Positions 43,547 to 53,762 of a stretch of 64,000 nucleotides of DNA are shown here, piece by piece. Below the pieces are notes generated by a model that saw only the letters and a list, made by a program, of their open reading frames with translations, was not told the origin of the DNA and ran no database searches. The position numbers were made by a program, and so were the translations under genes. Numbering within the stretch: the first letter of the stretch is position 1; every line of letters starts with the position of its first letter. The DNA is from Bradyrhizobium sp. LTSP885. GTDB lineage: Bacteria; Pseudomonadota; Alphaproteobacteria; Rhizobiales; Xanthobacteraceae. The DNA lies in contig NZ_JYMT01000017.1 in the NCBI RefSeq assembly GCF_000938305.1, positions 13,140 through 77,139 on the forward strand, read 5' to 3'.

Positions 43547-44296
43547 ATGAAGGTTCTTGTGCCGGTAAAGCGGGTCGTCGACTACAACGTCAAGGTCCGC
43601 GTCAAGAGCGACGGATCGGGCGTGGAGCTCGGCAACGTCAAGATGTCGATGAACCCGTTCGATGAAATCGCCGTCGAGGAAGCGCTGCGGCTGAAGGAAG
43701 CCGGCAAGGCGACCGAGGTGGTGGTGGTGTCGATCGGACCCGCACAGGCCTCGGAGACCATTCGCACCGGCCTCGCGATGGGCGCCGACCGCGGCATCCT
43801 CGTGAAGGCGGACAGCATTGTTGAGCCGCTTGCGGTCGCCAAGATCCTGAAGGCAGTGGTCGATGCGGAGAAGCCAGGCCTCGTCATTCTCGGCAAACAG
43901 GCGATCGACGACGATAGCAATCAGACCGGCCAGATGCTGGCTGCGCTGCTGGGCTGGTCGCAGGCGACCTTCGCCTCCAAGCTCGAAGTCGATGGTTCCG
44001 ACTTCAAGGTCACGCGCGAGATCGACGGCGGCCTGCAGACCATCAAGCTCAAGGGCCCGGCGATCGTCACCACCGACCTGCGCCTCAACGAGCCGCGCTA
44101 CGCGTCGCTGCCCAACATCATGAAGGCGAAGAAGAAGCCGATCGACGACAAGAGCGCGGCTGACTATGGCGTCGATCTCACGCCGCGCCTGGAAGTGCTG
44201 AAGACCACGGAACCGGCAGGCCGCAAGGCGGGCGTCAAGGTCAAGGACGTCGCCGAACTCGTGAACAAGCTCAAGACCGAAGCCGGGGTTATCTGA
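43547..44296 (+). CDS. etfB: Electron transfer flavoprotein beta subunit
   Basis: A 249-residue subunit that binds AMP and forms a dimer with EtfA. The start [20 protein letters not shown] and the [28 protein letters not shown] stretch (here [14 protein letters not shown]) fit the family. It accepts electrons from acyl-CoA and other dehydrogenases and hands them to ETF-ubiquinone oxidoreductase. The stop TGA overlaps the ATG of etfA by one base (TGATG), so the two are translationally coupled. Confidence 0.96.
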   Translation: MKVLVPVKRVVDYNVKVRVKSDGSGVELGNVKMSMNPFDEIAVEEALRLKEAGKATEVVVVSIGPAQASETIRTGLAMGADRGILVKADSIVEPLAVAKILKAVVDAEKPGLVILGKQAIDDDSNQTGQMLAALLGWSQATFASKLEVDGSDFKVTREIDGGLQTIKLKGPAIVTTDLRLNEPRYASLPNIMKAKKKPIDDKSAADYGVDLTPRLEVLKTTEPAGRKAGVKVKDVAELVNKLKTEAGVI

Positions 44297-45246
44297 TGAC
44301 GACGCTGCTGATTGCCGAACATGACCACGAGACCCTGAAGGATTCGACCAACAAGGCGCTGACCGCAGCGAGCCAGCTCGGCGGCGACGTGCATGTGCTG
44401 GTCGCCGGCGGTGGCCAGGGCACCAAGGCGGCGGCAGAAGCCGCGGCCAAGCTCGATGGCGTGAAGAAGGTGCTGGTCGTCGAAGGTCCCGCCTATGAAC
44501 ATGACCTCGCCGAGCCTCTGGCCGCGCTGATCGTCTCGCTGGCGCCCGGCTATGACGCATTCGTTGCGCCCGCGACCTCGCGCTTCAAGAACGTGATGCC
44601 GCGCGTCGCAGCCCTGCTCGACGTGATGCAGGTCTCGGAGATCATCAAGGTGGTCGCGCCCGACACCTATGAGCGGCCGATCTATGCCGGCAACGCAATC
44701 CAGACCGTGAAGTCCAAGGACGCCAAGAAGGTCATCACGGTGCGCACCTCGACCTTCGCCGCCGCAGGTGAAGGCGGCAGCGCGTCGATCGAAAACGCTG
44801 CGTCGGCGGCGGATCCGGGCCTGTCATCGTTCGTCGGCGAAGAGGTCGCCAAGAACGATCGTCCCGAGCTGACCTCGGCGAAGATCATCGTCTCCGGTGG
44901 CCGCGCCATGCAGAGCCGGGAGAATTTCGCAAAATACATCGAGCCGCTCGCCGACAAGCTCGGCGCCGGCGTCGGCGCCTCGCGCGCCGCGGTCGATGCC
45001 GGCTATGCGCCGAACGACTGGCAGGTTGGCCAGACCGGCAAGGTGGTGGCCCCGGAACTCTATGTCGCGATCGGCATCTCCGGCGCGATCCAGCATCTGG
45101 CCGGCATGAAGGACTCCAAGGTGATCGTCGCCATCAACAAGGATGAGGACGCACCGATCTTCCAGGTCGCCGATTATGGCCTGGTCGCCGACCTCTACCA
45201 GGCGGTTCCAGAGCTGACCGAAGCGCTCGGCAAGCTCGGAAAGTAA
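44296..45246 (+). CDS. etfA: Electron transfer flavoprotein alpha subunit
   Basis: A 316-residue FAD-binding partner of EtfB. The C-terminal FAD domain has the conserved [31 protein letters not shown] and [15 protein letters not shown] segments. It shuttles electrons to the membrane quinone pool. It overlaps the end of etfB and precedes a hydroxyacyl-CoA dehydrogenase, so fatty-acid or butyrate oxidation is the likely use. Confidence 0.96.
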   Translation: MTTLLIAEHDHETLKDSTNKALTAASQLGGDVHVLVAGGGQGTKAAAEAAAKLDGVKKVLVVEGPAYEHDLAEPLAALIVSLAPGYDAFVAPATSRFKNVMPRVAALLDVMQVSEIIKVVAPDTYERPIYAGNAIQTVKSKDAKKVITVRTSTFAAAGEGGSASIENAASAADPGLSSFVGEEVAKNDRPELTSAKIIVSGGRAMQSRENFAKYIEPLADKLGAGVGASRAAVDAGYAPNDWQVGQTGKVVAPELYVAIGISGAIQHLAGMKDSKVIVAINKDEDAPIFQVADYGLVADLYQAVPELTEALGKLGK

Positions 45247-45254
45247 GCGACAAG

Positions 45255-45287
45255 ACACCGGCCGGATGGCTAAGCTCCGGCCGGTGT
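45255..45287 (+). terminator. Possible etfBA terminator
   Basis: An 11-bp stem, ACACCGGCCGG/CCGGCCGGTGT, right after the etfA stop, with TACATTTT following. The T run is broken, so it may be a partial terminator. Confidence 0.6.
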
Positions 45288-45395
45288 TACATTTTAGGGC
45301 GTCTTCCGGCGAATTGGGCACCCGGAAGGCTGCGCTTTCGGGTATCGTTGGGATTGGGCAGGCGCTGTGAGCGCGCCGTTCCGGTGGATGGCAAG

Positions 45396-46277
45396 ATGAC
45401 GGTGGCAATCAAGAAAGTCGGCGTGATCGGTTCGGGCCAGATGGGCAACGGTATTGCCCATGTGGCGGCGCTGGCCGGCTTCGACGTGGTGCTCAACGAC
45501 GTTTCCGCCGACCGGCTGAAGTCGGCGCTGGCCACGATCAACGGCAATCTGACGCGCCAGGTTTCGAAGAAAATCATCAGCGAGGCCGAGCGCAAGCAGA
45601 CGCTCGACCACATCACGTCAGCCGAGACGCTTGATGCGCTGGCGGACTGCGATCTGGTGATCGAAACCGCGGTCGAAAAGGAAGAGACCAAGCGCAAGAT
45701 CTTTCACGACCTCTGCGCGACGCTGAAGCCCGAGGCGATCGTCGCTTCCAACACCTCGTCGATTTCGATCACGCGGCTTGCGGCCTCGACCGACCGTCCC
45801 GAACGCTTCATCGGCATTCATTTCATGAATCCGGTGCCGCTGATGGAGCTGGTCGAATTGATCCGCGGCATCGCCACCGACGACAAGACGTTCGACGCCG
45901 CCAAAGCCTTCGTCGGCAAGCTCGGCAAGCAGGTCGCGGTCTCCGAGGATTTTCCGGCCTTCATCGTCAACCGCATCCTGCTGCCGATGATCAACGAGGC
46001 GATCTACACGCTCTATGAGGGCGTCGGCAATGTCGAGGCGATCGACGCGGCGATGAAGCTCGGCGCGCATCATCCGATGGGACCGCTCGAGCTTGCCGAT
46101 TTCATCGGCCTCGATACCTGCCTGTCGATCATGCAGGTGCTGCACGAGGGCCTCGCCGACTCGAAGTATCGGCCGTGCCCGCTGCTGGTGAAATATGTCG
46201 AGGCCGGCTGGCTCGGGCGCAAGACCCAGCGCGGCTTCTACGACTATCGCGGCGACAAGCCGGTCCCGACCCGCTAA
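45396..46277 (+). CDS. 3-hydroxybutyryl-CoA dehydrogenase
   Basis: A 293-residue NAD-dependent enzyme that interconverts 3-hydroxybutyryl-CoA and acetoacetyl-CoA. The Rossmann motif is VGVIGSGQMGNGIAHVAALAG, with conserved NTSSISITRLAAS and GIHFMNPVPLMELVE (catalytic histidine). ATG 45396 was chosen because homology starts there; the 16 residues before it are not conserved. It lies just after etfA and serves butyrate/PHB metabolism. Confidence 0.93.
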   Translation: MTVAIKKVGVIGSGQMGNGIAHVAALAGFDVVLNDVSADRLKSALATINGNLTRQVSKKIISEAERKQTLDHITSAETLDALADCDLVIETAVEKEETKRKIFHDLCATLKPEAIVASNTSSISITRLAASTDRPERFIGIHFMNPVPLMELVELIRGIATDDKTFDAAKAFVGKLGKQVAVSEDFPAFIVNRILLPMINEAIYTLYEGVGNVEAIDAAMKLGAHHPMGPLELADFIGLDTCLSIMQVLHEGLADSKYRPCPLLVKYVEAGWLGRKTQRGFYDYRGDKPVPTR

Positions 46278-46378
46278 AGCGCGATGAGACTTGGTTGAAG
46301 CTTCATCGCGCTTTAGCTTCTTGTTTGCGCATGATCTTTTCGGAAAACCGCTTCACACTTTTCCGGATCTTGCGCTAG
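46275..46378 (+). repeat. Hairpin and dispersed repeat after the dehydrogenase gene
   Basis: TAAAGCGCGATGA (46275-46287) pairs with TCATCGCGCTTTA (46303-46315), so the stem includes the stop codon of the dehydrogenase gene. A second part, GCATGATCTTTTCGGAAAA...TTTTCCGGATCTTGC, belongs to the same repeat family as 61392-61463. Confidence 0.75.
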
Positions 46379-46531
46379 GGATTTTTACTTCCGGTATGCT
46401 GCGGTCGCGAAGGCGCATTTGCCTTTTGGCAGGCCTGACGGCCATTCCGCGGGCGCGCTTGACTTGATCCGCACAGGGCTTATCGAAAACCAATCTCCGC
46501 GCCGACCGCGCGCCTAGCAGGGTTTTGACCG

Positions 46532-47626
46532 ATGGACGCTCATTCGAAGACCGCCTTCTCTCGTCGCCCCACGGAACGGCCGGTGGCGGCTGACGTCAGG
46601 GCGGGCCTGTTGAAGGATCCGGGCTTCGGCAAGGTCTTCACGGACCACATGGTGACGATCCGCTGGACCAAGGATCGCGGCTGGCACGACGCCGAGGTGC
46701 GCGGCCGCGCGCCGATCACGCTCGATCCGGCCGCCGCCGTCCTGCACTACGGCCAGGAAATCTTCGAGGGGCTGAAGGCCTATAACCTCAGTGACGGCTC
46801 GATCGCGCTGTTCCGCCCGGATCAGAACGCCCGCCGCTTCCAGCAATCGGCTGCCCGCATGGCCATGCCCGAGGTGCCGGAAGCCATGTTCCTGCAGGCG
46901 GTCGACGAACTGGTGAAGATCGATTCGGCCTGGATCCCGCAGGGCGACGGCAGCCTCTATCTGCGGCCCTTCATGTTCGCGACCGAAGCCTTCCTCGGCG
47001 TCCGTCCGTCCCACGAATATCTGTTCATCCTGATCGCGAGTTCGGTCGGCTCCTATTTCAAGGGCGGCGAGAAGCCGGTCACGGTGTGGCTGACCGACCG
47101 CTACACCCGCGCCGCCGAGGGCGGCACCGGTGCGGCCAAATGCGGCGGCAATTATGCGTCGAGCCTGCTCGCACAGGCCGAAGCCATGGAGAACGGCTGC
47201 GATCAGGTCGTATTCCTCGATGCGGCCGAGCATCGCTGGGTCGAGGAGCTCGGCGGCATGAACGTCTTCCTGGTCATGGACGACGGCTCGCTGGTGACGC
47301 CGCCGCTGTCGGGCACGATCCTGCCCGGCATCACGCGCGACGCCATCATCACGCTGGCGCGCAAGGACGGCCGCACGGTCCGAGAGGAGCGCTATTCGAT
47401 CGATCAGTGGCGCGCGGATGCTGCGAGCGGCAGACTGAAGGAAGCGTTCGCCTGCGGCACCGCCGCCGTCGTTGCCTCGATCGGCAGGATCAAGAGCAGC
47501 GCGGGCGACATCGTGATTTCAGACGCTGCGACCGGCCCGGTCACGGCCGCCATCAAGGCGAAGCTGGTCGGCATCCAGCGCGGCGACGTCGCCGACGAAT
47601 TCGGCTGGGTGCACCGGATCAAATAG
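46532..47626 (+). CDS. ilvE: Branched-chain amino acid aminotransferase
   Basis: A 364-residue fold-type IV PLP enzyme of the longer, mitochondrial-like BCAT group. The PLP lysine is in GTGAAKCGGNYASSLLAQ; FEGLKAY and EELGGMNVFLV are family motifs. It transaminates leucine, isoleucine and valine with 2-oxoglutarate in the cytosol. Confidence 0.95.
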   Translation: MDAHSKTAFSRRPTERPVAADVRAGLLKDPGFGKVFTDHMVTIRWTKDRGWHDAEVRGRAPITLDPAAAVLHYGQEIFEGLKAYNLSDGSIALFRPDQNARRFQQSAARMAMPEVPEAMFLQAVDELVKIDSAWIPQGDGSLYLRPFMFATEAFLGVRPSHEYLFILIASSVGSYFKGGEKPVTVWLTDRYTRAAEGGTGAAKCGGNYASSLLAQAEAMENGCDQVVFLDAAEHRWVEELGGMNVFLVMDDGSLVTPPLSGTILPGITRDAIITLARKDGRTVREERYSIDQWRADAASGRLKEAFACGTAAVVASIGRIKSSAGDIVISDAATGPVTAAIKAKLVGIQRGDVADEFGWVHRIK

Positions 47627-47729
47627 GCCATCTGCTGCGCCACGAAATGCTGCGTCAGCGTGACGCGGCCGGCCCTACCATGCGTTAACTTTCCCGCGTT
47701 ACGCCAAGGTCGTTTTGGGAGTACCGCGT

Positions 47730-47924
47730 ATGGATATGATGAGCATGGTCAGCAGCATCCTGTCGATGCAGCAGGGCAATTTGCAGGGCCAGATCGCGAC
47801 GACGGTGATGAAGCAGAACCTCGACGCGGAAAAATCAGCGGTTCAGACCCTGCTCGGCACCGGCACGCCGTCATCAACCAATCTCGGCCCGGGCATCGGC
47901 GGCAACCTCAACGTCACAGCCTGA
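47730..47924 (+). CDS. YjfB-like putative motility protein
   Basis: A 64-residue protein that begins MDMMSMVSSILSMQQGNLQGQIATTVMKQNLDAEKS, similar in layout to the short YjfB family (labelled putative motility protein in Bacillus): a helix rich in small residues and glutamine, then a flexible glycine/threonine tail. A GGGAG lies before ATG 47730. GTTAAC at 47684-47689 upstream could be a CtrA half-site. Function unproven; no flagellar genes are nearby. Confidence 0.55.
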   Translation: MDMMSMVSSILSMQQGNLQGQIATTVMKQNLDAEKSAVQTLLGTGTPSSTNLGPGIGGNLNVTA

Positions 47925-47927
47925 AAT

Positions 47928-48620
47928 CTAGAATCCAGCCGAGGCCGGCTGCACCGCGGCCTTGAGCAGCGTGATGGCGTCGTCGCTGGCCCATTCGGCG
48001 GGGCCGGCAATATTGGCGATCTCGCAGCCCTTGGCATCGACCAGCACCGAGGTCGGCATCCCCAGCGCCTTGCCTATATTCTTAAGATCCTGAAAGACCT
48101 TGGCTTTCTGGTCGCTGAAATAGCCCAGATTGGTCAGATTGGCCTCTTTCAGGAAGTTTCGGGGCTTATCGGGGTCGCGGGTGTCGATGTTGATCGCGAC
48201 CACCTCGAAATCCTTGCCGCCGAGCTTGGTCTGCAGGCTGTCGAGTGCCGGCATCTCCCTGCGGCAGGGCACGCACCAGGTGGCCCAGAGGTTCACCAGC
48301 ACGGTCTTGCCGCGGAAGTCCGACAGCTTCTTCGGCTGGCCGTTGGCGTCCTCGAAGGCGAGGTCAGGCAATAGGAGGGGTGTGGTGGCCATGGCCAGCG
48401 CCGCGACCTCGCCATGGGCCAGCGGGGCGATCTTGTTCGCCAGAGCCACCGCGCCGTTGCAGGCGACATCGCCAGCGGCGGGGCGCTTGAGGCTCGAAAC
48501 CCCGATATAGCCAACGACGGCCCCGACCAGCACCGCGCCGATCACGAGCGGGATGCGCCGCGTGGCGGTCGACTTGGCAGTCGGTTCGGGTGAGGGCGTT
48601 TCGGGCATATCGTTTGTCAT
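47928..48620 (-). CDS. tlpA: Membrane-anchored thiol:disulfide reductase TlpA
   Basis: A 230-residue thioredoxin-like protein with one N-terminal membrane anchor and the active site WCVPC. The sequence closely follows the Bradyrhizobium TlpA studied for cytochrome aa3 assembly (for example LAHGEVAALAMA and NLWATWCVPCRREMP). It faces the periplasm and reduces copper-site cysteines of the CuA centre or its chaperone ScoI. Starts at 48620 or 48608 are possible. It is divergent from argH, an arrangement known in Bradyrhizobium. Confidence 0.95.
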   Translation of the reverse strand: MTNDMPETPSPEPTAKSTATRRIPLVIGAVLVGAVVGYIGVSSLKRPAAGDVACNGAVALANKIAPLAHGEVAALAMATTPLLLPDLAFEDANGQPKKLSDFRGKTVLVNLWATWCVPCRREMPALDSLQTKLGGKDFEVVAINIDTRDPDKPRNFLKEANLTNLGYFSDQKAKVFQDLKNIGKALGMPTSVLVDAKGCEIANIAGPAEWASDDAITLLKAAVQPASAGF

Positions 48621-48735
48621 CCTGGGCCAGATGTGGCTATGCAATGCCGGGAATTACGTTCGGAACCTATGCGCCGTTTCGCCGATCTGGCCAGGAAACG
48701 GCGTGGCCTGAATACAAAGTCGTGAGCGAGAAGTC

Positions 48736-50133
48736 ATGAGCAACAAGATGTGGGGCGGCCGGTTCTCGGAGCGTCCCGATGCGATCATGGAGGAAATCAA
48801 CGTCTCCATCGACGTCGATCGTCACCTTTATGCCCAGGACATCGCCGCGTCCAAGGCCCACGCAGCCATGCTTGCCGCGCAAGGCATCATCACCGCGGGT
48901 GATGCGAAAAATATCGGCAAAGGTCTAGACACGATTTTGTCAGAAATCTCCAAGGGCGATTTCGACTTCAAGCGCGCGCTCGAGGACATTCATATGAATG
49001 TCGAGTCGCGGTTGTCGGAGCTGATCGGGCCGGCCGCGGGCAGGCTGCACACCGCGCGCTCGCGCAATGACCAGGTCGCGACCGATTTCCGGCTCTATGT
49101 CCGCGATACGATCGACGAGACTGACGCGGCGCTGGCCGCGTTCCAGCACGCGCTGGTGACCCGCGCGCTCGAGCATGCCGGCACCGTGATGCCGGGCTTC
49201 ACCCATCTGCAGACCGCGCAGCCGGTGACCTTCGGCCATCATCTGCTCGCCTATGTCGAGATGGCGTCCCGCGACCGCGGCCGCTTTGCGGATACGCGCA
49301 AGCGGCTGAACGAATCGCCGCTGGGCGCCGCCGCGCTCGCCGGCACGTCGTTTCCGATCGACCGTGCCGCGACGGCCAAGGCGCTCGGCTTCGATCGTCC
49401 GATGGCCAATTCGCTCGATGCGGTCTCCGATCGCGATTTCGTGCTGGAGACGCTGTCGGCCGCCTCGATCTGCGCCGTGCATCTGTCGCGTTTTGCCGAA
49501 GAGATCGTGATCTGGACCTCGCCTTTGGTCGGTCTGGTCAGGCTCAGCGACAAGTTCACGTCAGGCTCATCGATCATGCCGCAGAAGCGCAACCCGGATG
49601 CGGCCGAACTGGTCCGCGCCAAGACCGGTCGCGTGATCGGCGCGCTCACCGCGCTCCTGATCGTGATGAAGGGCCTGCCGCTCGCCTATCAAAAGGACAT
49701 GCAGGAGGACAAGCAGGGCGCGATGGAAGCCTTCGCCGCGCTGTCGCTCGCGATCCGCGCCATGACCGGCATGGTCGAGGACCTCGTGCCCGACGAAGGC
49801 CGCATGAAGGCAGCCGCGGGCGAAGGCTATGCTACCGCGACTGATCTCGCCGACTGGCTGGTGCGCACCCTCAAAATGCCGTTCCGCGACGCCCATCACG
49901 TCACCGGGCGTATCGTCGGCCTCGCTTCCAACCAGGGCATAGCGCTGCACGAATTGCCTCTGGCCGCGATGCAGGAGGTCGAACCCAAGATCACCGCGGA
50001 TGCGCTGAAGGTGCTCAGCGTGGAGTCCTCGGTGAAGAGCCGGACCTCATTTGGCGGGACGGCGCCGAAGAATGTGCTGGCGCAGGCCAAAGCCTGGGCC
50101 AAGCGGCTGGAAAAAGAGCGAAAGTTGGGCTGA
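48736..50133 (+). CDS. argH: Argininosuccinate lyase
   Basis: A 465-residue homotetrameric enzyme of the fumarase/aspartase superfamily, cleaving argininosuccinate to arginine and fumarate. The MWGGRFSE start and the [19 protein letters not shown] loop (catalytic serine) are diagnostic. It heads an arginine-lysine biosynthesis group with lptM and lysA on the same strand. Confidence 0.97.
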   Translation: MSNKMWGGRFSERPDAIMEEINVSIDVDRHLYAQDIAASKAHAAMLAAQGIITAGDAKNIGKGLDTILSEISKGDFDFKRALEDIHMNVESRLSELIGPAAGRLHTARSRNDQVATDFRLYVRDTIDETDAALAAFQHALVTRALEHAGTVMPGFTHLQTAQPVTFGHHLLAYVEMASRDRGRFADTRKRLNESPLGAAALAGTSFPIDRAATAKALGFDRPMANSLDAVSDRDFVLETLSAASICAVHLSRFAEEIVIWTSPLVGLVRLSDKFTSGSSIMPQKRNPDAAELVRAKTGRVIGALTALLIVMKGLPLAYQKDMQEDKQGAMEAFAALSLAIRAMTGMVEDLVPDEGRMKAAAGEGYATATDLADWLVRTLKMPFRDAHHVTGRIVGLASNQGIALHELPLAAMQEVEPKITADALKVLSVESSVKSRTSFGGTAPKNVLAQAKAWAKRLEKERKLG

Positions 50134-50135
50134 AC

Positions 50136-50234
50136 AGAGCGTTTTCGAGCGAAGTGGGCCCGGTTCGCGTGAAGAAAACGCGTCAGAACAAGAATTTGGA
50201 GCCCTGTTCCGATTCCATCGGAACAGGGCTCTGG
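50136..50234. repeat. Dispersed repeat (GCGTTTTCGAGCGAAG family), copy 2, with terminator-like hairpin
   Basis: Second copy of the element at 42717-42833. Its end, GAGCCCTGTTCCGAT and ATCGGAACAGGGCTC (50199-50231), is a 15-bp perfect stem that may end argH transcripts in either direction. Confidence 0.82.
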
Positions 50235-50320
50235 AAATTTCGCTGTCATTTCAGCGAGGCCAAGGTCTCGCCAGAGCGCGGCAATGTTTGTATGGTGCGG
50301 CCCGAATTGGGGATTTCGTC

Positions 50321-50593
50321 GTGACTAGCAAGACAAGCCTGACCCGGTCGGGATGGGCCATCATTGTGCTCTGCGCCACAGCTCTCGTGCTTGGCGGCTG
50401 TGGCCGCAAGGGACCGCTCGATCTGCCGCCGACGGCGTCGAACACGGCGCCAACGGCGACCGGTGACACCGAGACCGAGCGCGCGAGCCAGCCCAGCCTG
50501 TTCAATCCGAGCTACGGATCGGACGCCGCGCCGGCCGCGTCGAAAGGCACCAAAAAGCCCTTTATCCTCGATCCGATCCTCAATAGTAACTAA
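50321..50593 (+). CDS. lptM: LptM-like lipoprotein (formerly YifL)
   Basis: A 90-residue protein from GTG 50321. The lipobox LVLGGC is followed by GRKGPLDLPP, the LptM hallmark. E. coli LptM is an outer-membrane lipoprotein that aids assembly of the LPS translocon LptDE, and it also sits by dapF/lysA. Here the gene lies between argH and lysA, as in many proteobacteria. The rest of the chain is low-complexity and probably unstructured. Confidence 0.82.
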   Translation: MTSKTSLTRSGWAIIVLCATALVLGGCGRKGPLDLPPTASNTAPTATGDTETERASQPSLFNPSYGSDAAPAASKGTKKPFILDPILNSN

Positions 50594-50689
50594 GCCGTAG
50601 AGTCCGGGCGCCGCCGCTCCAGCCCTCGCCTGACGCGTTGTCCCGACGCGGACCGGACCCACCTCGCTTAAAGCGCCATCGAGCGAACC

Positions 50690-51955
50690 ATGAACCATTT
50701 CGACTATCGCAACGGCGTGCTGCACGCCGAGGGCGTCAACCTCATCGCGCTTGCGGAAGCCGTCGGCACGCCGTTCTACTGCTATTCGACGGCGACGCTG
50801 GAGCGCCACTACCGCGTCTTCACCGAAGCTTTCGCCGGCGAGAAGACCCTCGTCTGCTACGCGATGAAGGCGAATTCCAACCAGTCGGTGCTGCGCACGC
50901 TGGCCAAGTTAGGAGCCGGTGCTGACGTGGTCTCCGGCGGTGAATTGAAGCGAGCGCTGGCCGCCGGCATTCCGCCTTCGAAGATCCTGTTCTCCGGTGT
51001 CGGCAAGACCGAGGCCGAGCTGCGCGCTGCACTCGCCGCCGACATCCTCTGCATCAACATCGAGTCCGAGCCCGAGCTCGAGCTGCTGTCGCGGCTCGCG
51101 GTCGAGATCGGCAAGACCGCGCGCATCTCGGTGCGGGTCAATCCCGACGTCGACGCCGGCACGCATGCCAAGATCGCCACCGGCAAGTCGGAGAACAAGT
51201 TCGGCATTCCGCTGGCGCGGGCGCGCAAGGTCTATGCGCGCGCGGCGCAGCTGCCGGGCATCGAGGTGACCGGCACCGATGTGCATATCGGCAGCCAGAT
51301 CACGGATCTCGGACCGCTCGAGGCCGCCTTCCGGCTGCTCGCCGAGTTCGTGCAGACGCTGCGCGCCGACGGCCACACCATCTCGCATGTCGATTTCGGC
51401 GGCGGCCTCGGCATTCCCTATCATCTGGATCGCGCCGCGCCGCCGGTGCCCGCCGCCTATGCCGCGATGGTCAAGCGCGTGACGCACAATCTCGGCTGCA
51501 CGCTGATGTTCGAGCCGGGCCGCATGATCGTCGGCAATGCCGGCATCCTCGTGTCCCGCGTGATCCATGTGAAGCCGGGCGATGCGAAGAACTTCGTGAT
51601 CATCGACGCCGCGATGAACGATTTGATCCGGCCGACGCTGTACGAGGCGCATCACGACATCCTGCCGGTGCGCGCGCCGGCCGAGGGCACGCCGGCCATC
51701 ATCGCCGACGTGGTCGGGCCGGTCTGCGAGACCGGCGATTACCTCGCACTCGATCGCACGCTGCCGCGGCCGAAGGCCGGCGATCTCCTTGCGATCATGA
51801 CCGCCGGCGCCTATGGCGCGGTGCAGTCCGGCACCTACAACACGCGGGCCCTGGTGCCGGAAGTGCTGGTCAAGGACGACCAGTACGCGATCGTCCGCCC
51901 GCGCATCGACGTCGACGCGCTGATCGCGATGGACAAGCCCGCGCCGTGGCTGTGA
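50690..51955 (+). CDS. lysA: Diaminopimelate decarboxylase
   Basis: A 421-residue fold-type III PLP enzyme that makes lysine from meso-diaminopimelate. The PLP lysine is in VCYAMKANSN, with HIGSQI, GGGLGI and EPGR as phosphate and substrate motifs and the CETGD cysteine from the partner subunit. It follows lptM by about 100 bases. Confidence 0.97.
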   Translation: MNHFDYRNGVLHAEGVNLIALAEAVGTPFYCYSTATLERHYRVFTEAFAGEKTLVCYAMKANSNQSVLRTLAKLGAGADVVSGGELKRALAAGIPPSKILFSGVGKTEAELRAALAADILCINIESEPELELLSRLAVEIGKTARISVRVNPDVDAGTHAKIATGKSENKFGIPLARARKVYARAAQLPGIEVTGTDVHIGSQITDLGPLEAAFRLLAEFVQTLRADGHTISHVDFGGGLGIPYHLDRAAPPVPAAYAAMVKRVTHNLGCTLMFEPGRMIVGNAGILVSRVIHVKPGDAKNFVIIDAAMNDLIRPTLYEAHHDILPVRAPAEGTPAIIADVVGPVCETGDYLALDRTLPRPKAGDLLAIMTAGAYGAVQSGTYNTRALVPEVLVKDDQYAIVRPRIDVDALIAMDKPAPWL

Positions 51956-51980
51956 CACGCTGAACCCACAACATTCTCGG

Positions 51981-52008
51981 TGTCGTCCCGGCTTTTGCCG
52001 GGACGACA
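51981..52008. terminator. Perfect hairpin between lysA and tannase genes
   Basis: TGTCGTCCCGGC, a four-T loop, and GCCGGGACGACA: a 12-bp perfect stem between convergent genes. The flanks are only moderately T-rich. It also resembles the arms of the repeat at 10448-10571, so it may be a minimal repeat unit serving as a two-way terminator. Confidence 0.65.
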
Positions 52009-52034
52009 ATTGTTATTCGCCGGCATCGCACGCC

Positions 52035-53762
52035 TCACGGTCCGTACTTGGGCGCCGGCGTCTGGTTGTGGTCGTTCTCATCGACGATGCAGGTGAAGTT
52101 TGCCGCAATGCTGGTGCTGCCGCTGCCGTTGTACTTCGCGACCTTGGGGAAGACGCAGAGCGGCCGGGTCATCTGAACCGCGGGCGGCGTATCGGCGACG
52201 AATTTTGTCGCGACGATGGTTTGCGGCGCGACGCCGGTCTCGACCCAGTTGACCAGCGGCGTGAGCGCGTCGAACGTGTTGGGGCCGGGTCCGCCGGAGC
52301 AGTGGTACATCCCCGGCACCATGAACAGCCGGGCGTAGGTCTGGGTCCGCTGCAGCGCCGGGTTGCCACCCGGGAAGAAACCAGCCTGCTGGAATCCGCG
52401 GCCGTCGTTCCCGACCAGCGCATTGAAGTAGTTGATGCTGCTCTGCGATGGGATCAGCGGGTCGGCCCAGCCATGATACATCAACAGCTTGCCGCCATGT
52501 TCCCGGAACTCACCGAGATCGGTGCTGGTCGCGTTCAGCACCGCGGCAAGCTGGTCGTGGACGGTGTCGACGGCGTGGTGGAAGTTGAAATTCGCGAAAT
52601 TGACCGAACTTGCCGGGTAGCCGAAGCTCGGTCCGAACACCCAATAGAACAGGCCGTCGAAGGCAGGCTCTGGAAGTCGCTCCTGGAATGCGAGGCCCAG
52701 CGCGAGGATGTCGTCGGTTTCGTTGCCGCGTTCGGAGCCCGGATTGATGAGCTGTCCGTTCACCGGGTCGATCGTGCCGGCGTAGTATTTCTGCATGGTC
52801 GCGACCTGGTCGGCGGTCAGGCATGCCGGCGGCAGTTGGCCGCCGGTGCACAGCAGCGCCTTTGGATCAAAGCGACAGTCGCGCGGATCGGTCAGGAACT
52901 GGTCGGTGCTGGCGCCGCCGTCCTGGCCGACGCACTGCTTGATCACGGCCTGATTGATCAGCGTCATCTGGCCGGCCTGGATGAATCGGCCGGGGCTCGC
53001 ATGCGTGTTTTGCCAGCCCGCAAGCCCGGCCATGTGCAGGTGGGTGCGGTTGAACGCTGCGGCGCCCGCGAGAATGCCGTCATAGTCATTGGGGAAGCGC
53101 TGCGCCTCCATCAGGGCGTTCTGGCCGCCGGTGGAGCAGCCGGCGAAATAGGCCCTTTGCGCCCGCTTCCCGTAGAACGCGTTGGCGATCTCCTTGCCGT
53201 GCACCGTCATCAGGTGGATCGCCCGGAAGCCGAAATCCTTGATCCGCTCAGGATGCCCGAACAGTCCGGTCGACGGCGTCGTCGGATCGCCGAAGTCAAT
53301 GGCGAGCGCGTTGCCCATGTTGCCGCTTGAACCGCAGAACAGCGGATTGCAGCCCGAGGATCCGGTGCCGAGATCGCTGTTGGTCGCGGCAAAGCCGGCT
53401 TTGATGCCGGCGGCAAGCTCGGTGTAGGTGATCTGACCCTGGAAGCCGCCGCCGCCGGTGCCGAGGAACCTGCCGTTCCACGCGCCCTCGGGCAGCCAGA
53501 CCTCGATCTTGATGCTGGAATCGGAACTCGGGGTCAGAGTCGCGGTGACCCGGCAGAACGGCGGAAGGCCCGTGATTGGGCTGGAGCCGGGGACGACAAA
53601 GGTTCCCGTGGTGTTGTCTACAGCAGAATTGATCGTGGCGTACTGCAGTTGCAGGGATTGGAGATTGCTGCACGGCGTCGCCGCCGCGGGTGAGCTTCCG
53701 ATCGCGACACCGGCAAACAGGGCCATGGTCGCGCCGACGAGAGTGGGTCGATGACGCCTCAT
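52035..53762 (-). CDS. Secreted tannase/feruloyl esterase family protein
   Basis: A 575-residue alpha/beta-hydrolase with a signal peptide (cut near residue 28, after PAAA). The catalytic serine lies in GCSTGGQNA; MYHGWADPLI and the MYHCSGG segment hold the late Asp and His. The CS...HC cysteines near them form the typical disulfide of this family. It hydrolyses gallate, ferulate or similar aryl esters outside the cytosol. Its neighbours are a dehydrogenase and a carboxymuconolactone-type protein, which fits use of plant phenolics. Confidence 0.88.
   Translation of the reverse strand: MRRHRPTLVGATMALFAGVAIGSSPAAATPCSNLQSLQLQYATINSAVDNTTGTFVVPGSSPITGLPPFCRVTATLTPSSDSSIKIEVWLPEGAWNGRFLGTGGGGFQGQITYTELAAGIKAGFAATNSDLGTGSSGCNPLFCGSSGNMGNALAIDFGDPTTPSTGLFGHPERIKDFGFRAIHLMTVHGKEIANAFYGKRAQRAYFAGCSTGGQNALMEAQRFPNDYDGILAGAAAFNRTHLHMAGLAGWQNTHASPGRFIQAGQMTLINQAVIKQCVGQDGGASTDQFLTDPRDCRFDPKALLCTGGQLPPACLTADQVATMQKYYAGTIDPVNGQLINPGSERGNETDDILALGLAFQERLPEPAFDGLFYWVFGPSFGYPASSVNFANFNFHHAVDTVHDQLAAVLNATSTDLGEFREHGGKLLMYHGWADPLIPSQSSINYFNALVGNDGRGFQQAGFFPGGNPALQRTQTYARLFMVPGMYHCSGGPGPNTFDALTPLVNWVETGVAPQTIVATKFVADTPPAVQMTRPLCVFPKVAKYNGSGSTSIAANFTCIVDENDHNQTPAPKYGP

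Noticed and set aside
51981..52008. A riboswitch or regulatory RNA between lysA and the tannase gene
   Set aside because: The stretch is a single perfect hairpin between convergent gene ends, which fits a terminator or repeat unit better.
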